From an uncultured Hyphomicrobiales bacterium (GTDB taxonomy: Bacteria > Pseudomonadota > Alphaproteobacteria > Rhizobiales > Beijerinckiaceae): 51,114 nucleotides of DNA. The translations under genes and the position numbers were made by a program. The stretch lies in the NCBI GenBank assembly GCA_903825465.1, contig CAIKAR010000067.1:1-51114 (forward strand), written 5' to 3'. Positions 34,550 to 41,617 of the stretch are shown in pieces. Each line of letters begins with the position of its first letter. Within the stretch, counting starts at the first letter, position 1. Below the pieces are notes generated by a model. That model saw only the letters and a list, made by a program, of their open reading frames with translations, was not told the origin of the DNA and searched no databases.

Positions 34550-36718
34550 TTACACTCCCCTGATGTTGGCGCGCCACGCGCGCAACGCCTCGATCGCGTC
34601 GTCGCGCGTCGGCGCGGCGGCGCGGGTGAAGTTGGTCTTGCGAATGGCGATGCGCTTCGCCTCGTCGCAGAGGTGGCGGAGGTCGGCGCCCGACAGGCCC
34701 TCGGTGTCCGGCGCAAGCGCGGCGACAACCGCGTCGAGCCCGCCCGCCGCGTCGGCGGCTTTCGAGCGCAGGCACACACGCAGAATTTCCGCGCGCGTCG
34801 CTTCGTCGGGCAGGCCCACGGGGATGTGCAGGCCGAAGCGGCCCGGCCGCAGGATCGACGGGTCGATGAGGTCGACGCGGTTCGTCGCGCCGATGACGAC
34901 GACGCGCGACAATTGCTCGACGCCGTCCAGCTCGGCGAGCAACTGGCTCACCACGCGGTCGGCGGTGATCGAGCCGGCGTTCTGGCCGCGGATGGGCGCG
35001 ATGGCGTCGAGCTGGTCGAAGAAAATGACCGCCGGCGCCACCTGCCGCGCGATGCGGAACACCTGCCGCACGCCCTCCTCGGATTCGCCGAGCCATTTGG
35101 TGAACATCTCCGGCCCGTCCACCGAAATGAAATTGACGCCGCATTCGTTGGCGATGGCCTTGGCGAGCAGCGTCTTGCCGGTGCCCGAGGGCCCGTGCAG
35201 CAACATGCCGACATGCGGCGGCAGGCCGCTTTGCGTCAGCAGCGCCGGATTGCGCAGAGGCAGTTCCACCGTCTCTCGCAGGCGCTTTTTCACATCTTCG
35301 AGGCCGCCGATGTCGGACCACGACACATCGGGGACGCTGATGAGCGTCTCGCGCAGCGCGCTCGGCCGCGTTTCCGTCAGCGCCGTCTCGAAATCCTCCT
35401 TCTCGACGCGCAGATCCTCGACCGGGATGCGGAACGCGGCGCGGGGATCGGAAAGGTTGCCGGCGCTGCGGCGCAGCGCGCTGAGGCCCGCGTCGCGGCA
35501 AAGCTCCATCAGGTCGGCGCCGAGATAGCCGTGCGTGCGGCGCGCCGCCTCGTCGAGATATTTGAGCGCGTCGTCCGACAGCGGCATTTCGCGCGTTTGT
35601 ATGCCGAGTATCTCCCGGCGTCCCGGCGCGTCGGGCGGTCCGATGAAGATTTCGCGGTCGAAGCGGCCGGGCCGGCGGAACGCCGTGTCCACCGCGTCCA
35701 CACGGTTCGTCGTGCCGATAACGATGACCGAATCGACGCGCTTCAGGCCGTCCATCAGGGACAGCAATTGCGTCACCGTGCGGATGTCGGATTGCGCGCC
35801 GGTCTCGCCGCGCTTCGGCGCCATCGCGTCCAACTCGTCGATGAAGATGATGGACGGCGCGTGGTGGCTCGCCTCCGAGAACATGCGGCGCAGGTTCGCC
35901 TCGGTTTCGCCGGTGTAGGTGCCGATCACGTCCGGCCCGTTGATGTAGTAAAAACGCGCGTCGACCTCGTTGGCCACGGCGCGCGCGAGATGCGTTTTGC
36001 CCGAGCCCGGAGGCCCGTACAAAATGATGCCGCGCGGCGCGTTGATGCCGAGATGGCGGTAGACGTGCGGGAACTTCAGCGGCAGTTGCACCAGCTCGCG
36101 GATGAGCTTGATCTGGGCGCCGAGGCCGCCGACATCCTCGTAGGTGATGTCGAAGGCGCCGTCGGGAATATGCGAGTCGTGGTAGTGCAGGACGACTTCC
36201 GTTTCCTCGGTGACGAGGCCCGGCCCGTCGGGCGTCTTGTGCACTTCGTAGGTCGTGCCCGCGTGCGAATTCGGGAACGGAATGTAGAGCACCGCGCCCT
36301 GGCTGGCGGGCGTCCGGCTCGCCACCAGAACCGCTTTCAAATGCGGCGTCAGGTCGTGAGCCATCGACACGTCGACGGCGGGCAACAGCTCCAGCTTCTT
36401 CAGCGGCCGGAGCTTCGCCGGCTCGATCTCGACATCCTCGTTGAGATGCGCCTTCAGCGCCTGCCGGACGAAGCGGTCGAGGCGGATGATCTTGGCGCCG
36501 GTGTCCGCCGCGCTTGGCTCGCCCAGCCGCGCGACGATCGAGCGGCCGCGGTCGGTGGCGACGCGCACGAGGTCGCCGACGCCGACGCCCATGACGCGCA
36601 TCAGATCGGCGTCGAGCTTGATCGCCAGCTTCGCGCCCAGCGATTGCTCGTTGGCGAGGTGGTCGACGTGGGCGTGCGCGTGGCCGCCGTGGGAATGCGA
36701 ATGTCCGTGGTCGCTCAT
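34550..36718 (-). CDS. Cdc48/VAT-like double AAA+ ATPase with altered second Walker B
   Basis: 722 residues. A His-rich start (eight His in residues 4-20) precedes a Cdc48-N-like region (27-190) and two AAA modules. D1 has Walker A GPPGSGKT (235-242), Walker B IIFIDELD (D294, E295) and RRPGRFD. D2 has Walker A GPSGTGKT (509-516) but Walker B VIFFDQLD with Gln569 for the catalytic Glu; its RPGRFG keeps the arginine. Cdc48 unfolds or extracts protein partners. Here D1 should hydrolyse ATP while D2 may bind without turnover. It lies between two cupin genes, one base and three bases away, in an operon with UbiD, so a client among those enzymes is inferred. Confidence 0.92.
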   Translation of the reverse strand: MSDHGHSHSHGGHAHAHVDHLANEQSLGAKLAIKLDADLMRVMGVGVGDLVRVATDRGRSIVARLGEPSAADTGAKIIRLDRFVRQALKAHLNEDVEIEPAKLRPLKKLELLPAVDVSMAHDLTPHLKAVLVASRTPASQGAVLYIPFPNSHAGTTYEVHKTPDGPGLVTEETEVVLHYHDSHIPDGAFDITYEDVGGLGAQIKLIRELVQLPLKFPHVYRHLGINAPRGIILYGPPGSGKTHLARAVANEVDARFYYINGPDVIGTYTGETEANLRRMFSEASHHAPSIIFIDELDAMAPKRGETGAQSDIRTVTQLLSLMDGLKRVDSVIVIGTTNRVDAVDTAFRRPGRFDREIFIGPPDAPGRREILGIQTREMPLSDDALKYLDEAARRTHGYLGADLMELCRDAGLSALRRSAGNLSDPRAAFRIPVEDLRVEKEDFETALTETRPSALRETLISVPDVSWSDIGGLEDVKKRLRETVELPLRNPALLTQSGLPPHVGMLLHGPSGTGKTLLAKAIANECGVNFISVDGPEMFTKWLGESEEGVRQVFRIARQVAPAVIFFDQLDAIAPIRGQNAGSITADRVVSQLLAELDGVEQLSRVVVIGATNRVDLIDPSILRPGRFGLHIPVGLPDEATRAEILRVCLRSKAADAAGGLDAVVAALAPDTEGLSGADLRHLCDEAKRIAIRKTNFTRAAAPTRDDAIEALRAWRANIRGV

Positions 36719-36719
36719 C

Positions 36720-37229
36720 TTACTTGGTGAACTCCGGCGCGTTTTCCAGTTGCTCGTAGCCGCAGCCGCGGTCCACCGTCACGCACTCGAACCAGTTGGG
36801 CTCGGCGGCGACGAATTTCGCCGGCTTCGCCTTGTCGACGTTGAAATGCTGAACGATCACGCCGTCGGCGCGCAGCGGGATGTTGACGACATCGCCCGAT
36901 TTCCACGGGTGGCGCACGCCGTCGAGGATCGTGTAGCCCTCGCCCTCGACGATCATCATCACCTGCCCGCCCTGGAATTTGACGCGGCCCGTGCGGCTGC
37001 CCGGCGGTATCTCCTGCTCGAAGAAGATCATCGTTTGCAGCGCCGTGTCGCGGATCGAGGGGTGAAGATACCAGCGCATCAGCCCCTGTTGGTTGGTCTC
37101 CTGCGGCAGGTCCTCGTCGCGCACCACCTGAATGGCGCGCTTCGCCTCCTCGCGCTGGCGGTCGCGCAGCGCCAGCAACTCGCCGTAATGGTTTGTTTTG
37201 GCGAGTTTCGCTTTCCGGTCTTCCGACAA
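36720..37229 (-). CDS. Cupin protein 2, metal ligands mostly lost
   Basis: 169 residues, clearly paralogous to cupin 1: the same helical N-part (LLALRDRQREEAKRAIQVV), GEGYTILDGVRHPWKSGDVVNIPL and VQHFNVDKAKPAKFV. The metal-ligand motif reads GRVKFQGG (V83, F85) instead of GRHVHQGG, and V126 replaces the first His of the later pair; only H128 remains. It is therefore likely a structural or ligand-binding partner, not an enzyme. Start TTG 37229 is set by GGGAGGA five bases upstream. It ends one base before the AAA ATPase ATG. Confidence 0.85.
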   Translation of the reverse strand: MSEDRKAKLAKTNHYGELLALRDRQREEAKRAIQVVRDEDLPQETNQQGLMRWYLHPSIRDTALQTMIFFEQEIPPGSRTGRVKFQGGQVMMIVEGEGYTILDGVRHPWKSGDVVNIPLRADGVIVQHFNVDKAKPAKFVAAEPNWFECVTVDRGCGYEQLENAPEFTK

Positions 37230-37318
37230 GCCGTCCTCCCGTGTGTGCGCGCCCGCCAGGCGCGAAAAAAACGCATTATGGACATGGCGGCGGCGCGCGT
37301 CCACCGGCGGCGAAACGC

Positions 37319-38584
37319 CTATTTGCAGATCACGAATTCGGCGACGTCGTCGGCGCCGTAGCGCAGCGCGCAGGCCATGCCGGGCTGCAGCGCCTCCACC
37401 TTGCCCGGCGCGCCCGCGATCATGACGACGGATCTTTCCGGCGCGAGCTTGATGGCGCGCCTGCCGCCGTCCTTGTCCGCGATGTCGACCGACGACGGCC
37501 CCGACATCGCGACAACGCCCGAGAGCGATTTGAGGTCGGCGTTCTCGGTCACGCCGGACTCGAGCGCGGCGCGGGCGCGGGCGATGTGTTCCGGCTTCGC
37601 GCCCGTCATGCTCTTGACCAGCGCGTCGACCTCGGCCGCGGAACTTGGATTGATGGGCAGGCTGGCGCGCGCGGCGCCGTCGAGAAACTCCTTGTCCTTG
37701 ACGATGGCGTCGAAGGCCGCGCGCAGCGCCGCGACGCGGTCGGCGGGCACGCCCGGCGCGACCAGCAGCGTGCGCGCCATGATGTCGCGGTCGGTGACGA
37801 GGCGCATGACGCTTCGCTCGTCCTCGTCGCGGGCGAAGTCGAGGATGTGCGGCACGCCGGCCAGCGTCGGGTCGCGGCGCGCGGTCTGAATGATCGGCTT
37901 CAATTCGCCGGACTCGAAGTAGGTCTTGAACGCCGAGCGCAGCGAGCTGACCATGAAGGCGCAGGAGCCCTGCGCCTCGCCGTTCTGCATCGCGACGAGG
38001 ATGTCGCTGGTGCCGGGGTAGCCGTGAATGACGCGCGCGCGCGTGCCGTAGATCGCGTTGAAGGCGCGCGGATATTCGCTGGCGAGGCCGGACGGCGAGG
38101 TGGCCGCGAGCAGCGTCGGCGTGTTGAGCAGGTCGGCGAAGCTCGTCAGCCCCGAGCCCTTCCACGCCGAGCATGTGCCCGTCGCCTGGTCGAGGTTGCC
38201 GATCCATTGGAATTCGTTGGGCTCGAAAAGCGCGGCGGGGTTGCCGAACAGGCGCGTGAAAACCGCGGCGGCCTGCGGCATGCCGATCACGGTGCCGTCG
38301 CGCGGCGCGGTTTTGTAGACGTAGTTGGCCGACAAAAGCGACGACGCGCCCGGCATGCTGCGCACGATGATGGTCGGCGCGCCCGGCAGAAAACGCGGCA
38401 ACTCCCGCGCGAACAGCCGCGCGTAAGTGTCGGCGGCGCCGCCGGGCGGATCGCCAAGCACGATTGAGACGACCTTGCCTTTATAGAAGTCGCTCTGCGC
38501 CAAGGCCGCCGGCGCGGCGACGAGCCACGCGGCGAACCCTGCGCAAAGCCCCGCCAAAAAAACAACGCCGCGCTTGCGCGACAT
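37319..38584 (-). CDS. Bug/TctC-type solute-binding protein with C-terminal extension
   Basis: 421 residues, about 90 longer than usual. The signal peptide ends near ALAQ (residue 31). The Bug core (SDFYKGKVVSIVLGDPPGGAADTYARLFARELPRFLPG, VRSMPGASSLLSANYVY, APRDGTVIGMPQ) ends near residue 350; then comes a ~65-residue tail with strand-like pattern, RRAIKLAPERSVVMIAG and GMACALRYGADDVAEFVICK. The tail is not part of typical Bug proteins. ATG 38584 follows GGGAGGA. It is first in the cupin/AAA/UbiD operon, 89 bases before cupin 2, and probably senses or binds the pathway substrate; no TctA/B is nearby. Confidence 0.87.
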   Translation of the reverse strand: MSRKRGVVFLAGLCAGFAAWLVAAPAALAQSDFYKGKVVSIVLGDPPGGAADTYARLFARELPRFLPGAPTIIVRSMPGASSLLSANYVYKTAPRDGTVIGMPQAAAVFTRLFGNPAALFEPNEFQWIGNLDQATGTCSAWKGSGLTSFADLLNTPTLLAATSPSGLASEYPRAFNAIYGTRARVIHGYPGTSDILVAMQNGEAQGSCAFMVSSLRSAFKTYFESGELKPIIQTARRDPTLAGVPHILDFARDEDERSVMRLVTDRDIMARTLLVAPGVPADRVAALRAAFDAIVKDKEFLDGAARASLPINPSSAAEVDALVKSMTGAKPEHIARARAALESGVTENADLKSLSGVVAMSGPSSVDIADKDGGRRAIKLAPERSVVMIAGAPGKVEALQPGMACALRYGADDVAEFVICK

Positions 38585-38736
38585 GCGAGTCCTCCCTTGG
38601 ATGTACGCTCGTGGCCAAGCGCGAAAACGCATTATGAAGAGGGCGGTCGCGCGCGTCCAGCGGGGCATCCGCGCGATGTCGGCGTTGGCCGGCACCTGTT
38701 GAAACGAAATAGCCGCGGAATTTTCACGGTTTTGTT

Positions 38737-38766
38737 TTGACATATACGGAATTTCCGTAGTACAAA
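38737..38766 (+). promoter_or_regulatory. Promoter and palindromic operator of the HigBA-type operon
   Basis: TTGACA (38737-38742) and TACAAA (38761-38766) are 18 bases apart. Between them is TACGGAA-T-TTCCGTA (38745-38759), a perfect inverted repeat and an obvious site for autorepression by the HTH antitoxin. The expected transcription start, about seven bases past the -10, coincides with the GTG start codon at 38773. Confidence 0.75.
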
Positions 38767-38772
38767 TCAGCG

Positions 38773-39120
38773 GTGCAAACGGTCGTTGAAACCCCCGCTT
38801 ATCTCTCCGCGGCCAAGGACGCCGGCGTCACGGAAATCGAACGGTCGCAAATCGTCGAATTTCTCGCCGCCAATCCGCTGGCGGGGGATGTGATGGAAGG
38901 CGCGGGCGGCGCGCGCAAGTTCCGCTTCGCAGGTCGCGGCAAGGGCAAAAGCGGCGGCTACCGGGTGATTAGCTACTACGCCAACGAATCGTTTCCGGTT
39001 TTTTTGTTGGACATTTTCGGCAAGGACGAGAAGGCCAATTTATCGAAGGCCGAACGGAACGAGCTTAACGCCATCCTGACGACAATCGCCGACCTCTACA
39101 GGAAAAGGAGACCAAAATGA
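38773..39120 (+). CDS. HigB/RelE-family toxin
   Basis: 115 residues of the RelE/ParE superfamily, HigB branch: the first strand [39 protein letters not shown], and [23 protein letters not shown]. Toxins of this kind cut mRNA on the ribosome. Toxin-before-antitoxin order and the four-base overlap (ATGA at 39117-39120) match higBA. The GTG start at 38773 lies only six bases after the -10 box, so the mRNA is probably leaderless and no Shine-Dalgarno is present. Confidence 0.88.
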   Translation: MQTVVETPAYLSAAKDAGVTEIERSQIVEFLAANPLAGDVMEGAGGARKFRFAGRGKGKSGGYRVISYYANESFPVFLLDIFGKDEKANLSKAERNELNAILTTIADLYRKRRPK

Positions 39121-39416
39121 GCAAGGCGGGCAAGCGCATTCTTCAGGGCGCGAGGGAAGCCCTGGCCTTTGTGAACGACGCGGCCGATCTCGACGCCTAT
39201 GTTGTTCACGTTCCCAAAAAAATGGACCTGCGCGCGCTGCGCAAGGCCCGCAATATGACCCAGGAGGCGTTCGCGATCCGGTATGGTTTCAACGTCGCGC
39301 GTCTGCGTGATTGGGAACAGGGCCGCTCGCAACCCGACGGGGCGGCGCGCGCTTATCTCAAGCTCATCGAGCGGGAGCCCGAGGTCGTCGAGCGCGTCCT
39401 CGCGGACGCTTCCTAG
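39117..39416 (+). CDS. HTH antitoxin of the HigA/NadS type
   Basis: 99 residues. A helix-turn-helix of the Xre class covers about residues 35-75 ([36 protein letters not shown]), followed by a short helix [15 protein letters not shown]. It should neutralise the preceding toxin and repress the operon through the palindrome at 38745-38759. Its ATG overlaps the toxin stop, with AAAAGGAGACC as ribosome site inside the toxin gene. Confidence 0.9.
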   Translation: MSKAGKRILQGAREALAFVNDAADLDAYVVHVPKKMDLRALRKARNMTQEAFAIRYGFNVARLRDWEQGRSQPDGAARAYLKLIEREPEVVERVLADAS

Positions 39417-39565
39417 ACGGCGAAATGGCGGATCAGGCGCCGCGGCATCCCGACATTGAGCCCGCGCCGCCGCGTGAATTGCCCGCCCATTTCCGACTTG
39501 GGAAGGCCGCGCCGAGACCGTCAAGAAGGCAGCGGTTATGCGGTGGGGGAATCGCGACTAAACGG

Positions 39566-39593
39566 TTGACTTCCGATTTTCAATCAATATATT
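39566..39593 (+). promoter_or_regulatory. Promoter of the HTH-ImmA/IrrE module
   Basis: TTGACT (39566-39571) and TATATT (39588-39593) are 16 bases apart, and the -10 box forms the centre of the 42-bp palindrome. Transcription would begin near 39600, leaving a 20-base leader with GAAGTGAGG before ATG 39621. Confidence 0.7.
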
Positions 39594-39610
39594 GATTGAA
39601 AATCGGAAGT
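39569..39610. promoter_or_regulatory. Perfect 42-bp palindrome overlapping the promoter (probable operator)
   Basis: Every base from 39569 (ACTTCCGATTTT...) to 39610 (...AAAATCGGAAGT) is matched by its complement around the centre AATATATT. It covers the -10 region and ends eleven bases before the first codon. A symmetric operator for the module's own HTH protein is the simplest reading; a cruciform or transcription stop for the upstream toxin-antitoxin operon is also possible. Confidence 0.85.
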
Positions 39611-39620
39611 GAGGCTGTCG

Positions 39621-40292
39621 ATGGCCAGCAAAATTTACGAAACTCCGGCCGCTGCCGCCCGCCGGCTCATGGAACTCGGCGTATCGATGGAAGCTCTTCA
39701 GCGTGCCATAGCTGACGGTCACGCGAGGCGAATAGCATCCTCGCCCAACGATGCCCCTCACATGCCGGGCACATATGCATGGGCGCAGACCCTTTGCACC
39801 CTCCGGGACGAGCTGCTTCCTTTGGGTTGGCGAAAGGCTGACCCCGGAAATTTCTCACTGACCATAAACGATGCCCGCAAGATCAACGTCGTTGTGGAGA
39901 GCGGTGATCGGTTTACACGGAAAGCTCATGCAGAGCCAAGAACGAAGGGATTGAAAGGGCTTTATATCGAAGCCGTCGCCCTTCGGAACAGGCTTGAAAT
40001 GGATATGTTTCCTGAAACCGTCGCGGACGCTTTGCGGCGCGTTGCAGCACTTCTTGAATATCAAACCTACATTCTTCTTGAATATCAAACCTACATTCTT
40101 CTCATTCACATCAAAGACGACTCCTACGTGGCGGAACTTTCTCTGCCTGATATCGTCGAGGACAATCAAATTGTCAGTTGGAAAGAACGCATTTTCATAC
40201 CCGATCCCGAAGCCCCCTTCGCTGATCGCAAGCCCCTTCCATCACGCGACGACGGCGATGAGATCGATGTTCCCGTGAGGCGGAAAGCGTGA
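39621..40292 (+). CDS. Unknown protein paired with HTH-ImmA/IrrE peptidase
   Basis: 223 residues, not recognised. The N-terminus (MASKIYETPAAAARRLMEL, SMEALQRAI) is helical; a central part TYAWAQTLCTLRDELLPLGWRK and SLTINDARKINVVVESGD is mixed alpha/beta; the C-terminus is charged and probably disordered. Residues 144-151 (LLEYQTYI) are exactly repeated as 152-159, from a 24-base tandem duplication. No signal peptide or membrane helix. Codon use is more AT-rich than neighbouring core genes. It is three bases upstream of the HTH-ImmA/IrrE gene and shares its promoter. A toxin, effector or sensor substrate for the peptidase is a possible role. ATG 39621 is preceded by GAAGTGAGG; GTG 39609 is possible. 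Confidence 0.8.
   Translation: MASKIYETPAAAARRLMELGVSMEALQRAIADGHARRIASSPNDAPHMPGTYAWAQTLCTLRDELLPLGWRKADPGNFSLTINDARKINVVVESGDRFTRKAHAEPRTKGLKGLYIEAVALRNRLEMDMFPETVADALRRVAALLEYQTYILLEYQTYILLIHIKDDSYVAELSLPDIVEDNQIVSWKERIFIPDPEAPFADRKPLPSRDDGDEIDVPVRRKA
40050..40097 (+). repeat. In-frame 24-bp exact tandem duplication
   Basis: Bases 40050-40073 are repeated exactly at 40074-40097 (unit begins CTTCTTGAATATC). It adds eight residues to the encoded protein without shifting the frame and looks recent, since both copies are identical at every base. Confidence 0.95.
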
Positions 40293-40295
40293 TCC

Positions 40296-41384
40296 ATGCT
40301 GAATCCTTCGAGACTTACTGTCGCCCGTCAACGGGCGGGGCTGACCAAGAAGGAATTGGCTAATCGCATAGGCGTTGATCCACGCGCAGTTTCTGGTTTT
40401 GAGGCGGGACAGTACGAGCCTACAGGCGAGAACCTGCGTCGCCTTGCGCGCGCTACTGGATTTCCTGCAGAATTCTTGGAAGCGGATGACATTGAAATCT
40501 TGTCGACCAATGGCGTCAGCTTTCGGTCAATGACTAAGATGACCGCCAAACAGCGGGACGCAGCGATTGCTGCCGGATCGATTGCTTTTGTTCTGAGTGA
40601 TTGGGTTGACCGAGAATTTGATCTCCCTGATGTTGACATACCGGACTATTCGAACGTCGATCCGGAGATAGCCGCTGAGTCTTTACGCATGCATTGGCGC
40701 CTCGGCGTTCAGCCCATCAAGAACATGTTGCACTTGCTAGAGTTGCGCGGGGTCCGTGTTTTTTCGTTGGCGGAAAACTCCAACGAAGTTGATGCTTATT
40801 CAGTTTGGCGCGGGCGTCGTCCTTTTGTGTTCCTGAATACAGGGAAGTCCGGTGAGCGGCGTCGGTTTGATGCTGCGCATGAACTGGCGCATTTGGTGTT
40901 GCATCGTCGTGCTGCGCAAAGTGGGTCCGATGCTGAGAAAGAAGCGCATGCGTTTGCTTCTGCGTTTTTAATGCCAAAATCGAGCATCAAAGCGATAGGT
41001 CGCGTTGTCCCAAATTTCAATTTTATAATTCAGCAGAAACAAATTTGGTCTGTTTCTGCAAGCGCAATGACAATGAGGCTTCATTCGCTCGGCATGCTTA
41101 CTTACTATCACTATAATCGGTTGTTTGTTGAGCTTTCAAGGCGAGGGTTTCGCTCAGGAGAGCCCGGCGGGATGAAGCCGGAAACTTCTCAGGTATGGCG
41201 AAAGGTATTTGCCGCCGTTCGGAGCGAAGGACTTGGTGTGCAAGGGCTTGCTGACAAGCTGCTATTACCCGCTGAGGAAATTGTGAAGCTCGTTTTTGGG
41301 CTGGTAAAAATTGGCCTTCCATCGGGGGAAGCTAGGTTAAATGCGACTCCTTCTCGGGGCGATTATTTGACTGTCATTAAATAG
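40296..41384 (+). CDS. HTH-Xre / ImmA-IrrE family metallopeptidase
   Basis: 362 residues. An Xre helix-turn-helix occupies about residues 5-60 (LTKKELANRIGVDPRAVSGFEAGQYEPTGENL), and an ImmA/IrrE (COG2856, DUF955) domain follows with zinc-peptidase motif H195-E-L-A-H199 and a third ligand probably E216 in EKEAHAFASAFLMP. Family members cleave phage or stress repressors (ImmA, IrrE). The HTH plausibly binds the 42-bp palindrome upstream and the peptidase would act on a repressor or on the partner protein. Lower-GC codons than the surrounding core genes suggest acquisition. ATG 40296 follows the partner's stop by three bases. Confidence 0.88.
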   Translation: MLNPSRLTVARQRAGLTKKELANRIGVDPRAVSGFEAGQYEPTGENLRRLARATGFPAEFLEADDIEILSTNGVSFRSMTKMTAKQRDAAIAAGSIAFVLSDWVDREFDLPDVDIPDYSNVDPEIAAESLRMHWRLGVQPIKNMLHLLELRGVRVFSLAENSNEVDAYSVWRGRRPFVFLNTGKSGERRRFDAAHELAHLVLHRRAAQSGSDAEKEAHAFASAFLMPKSSIKAIGRVVPNFNFIIQQKQIWSVSASAMTMRLHSLGMLTYYHYNRLFVELSRRGFRSGEPGGMKPETSQVWRKVFAAVRSEGLGVQGLADKLLLPAEEIVKLVFGLVKIGLPSGEARLNATPSRGDYLTVIK

Positions 41385-41617
41385 ATGGACGCGGGCGTGC
41401 CGACCAAAAAGCACGGCCCCTACAAAAAGATCGCCGATCAAAATTCAAACTGACCCACAACCGCACACCGCCCCAACTTGCCTCCCCCGCACCTTTCCGC
41501 TAATCCATATCGGCAATGGGCCCCGGGCACTCCTTTTTGGGATTTGCGCCGGGGTTTTGTTTGCGCGCATGGCAAACGACATGTCGCGTGAAAAAAATCG
41601 GGATTTGAACCACCGCT

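Noticed and set aside
39569-39610. The 42-bp palindrome read as a terminator of the HigBA operon
   Set aside because: No T-run follows on the plus strand, and it is tightly fitted to a promoter; operator use is more likely, though a dual role is not excluded.
41385-41453. 22-codon frame directly after the ImmA/IrrE gene
   Set aside because: Too short, no ribosome site and no recognisable match; could be a fragment but cannot be supported.
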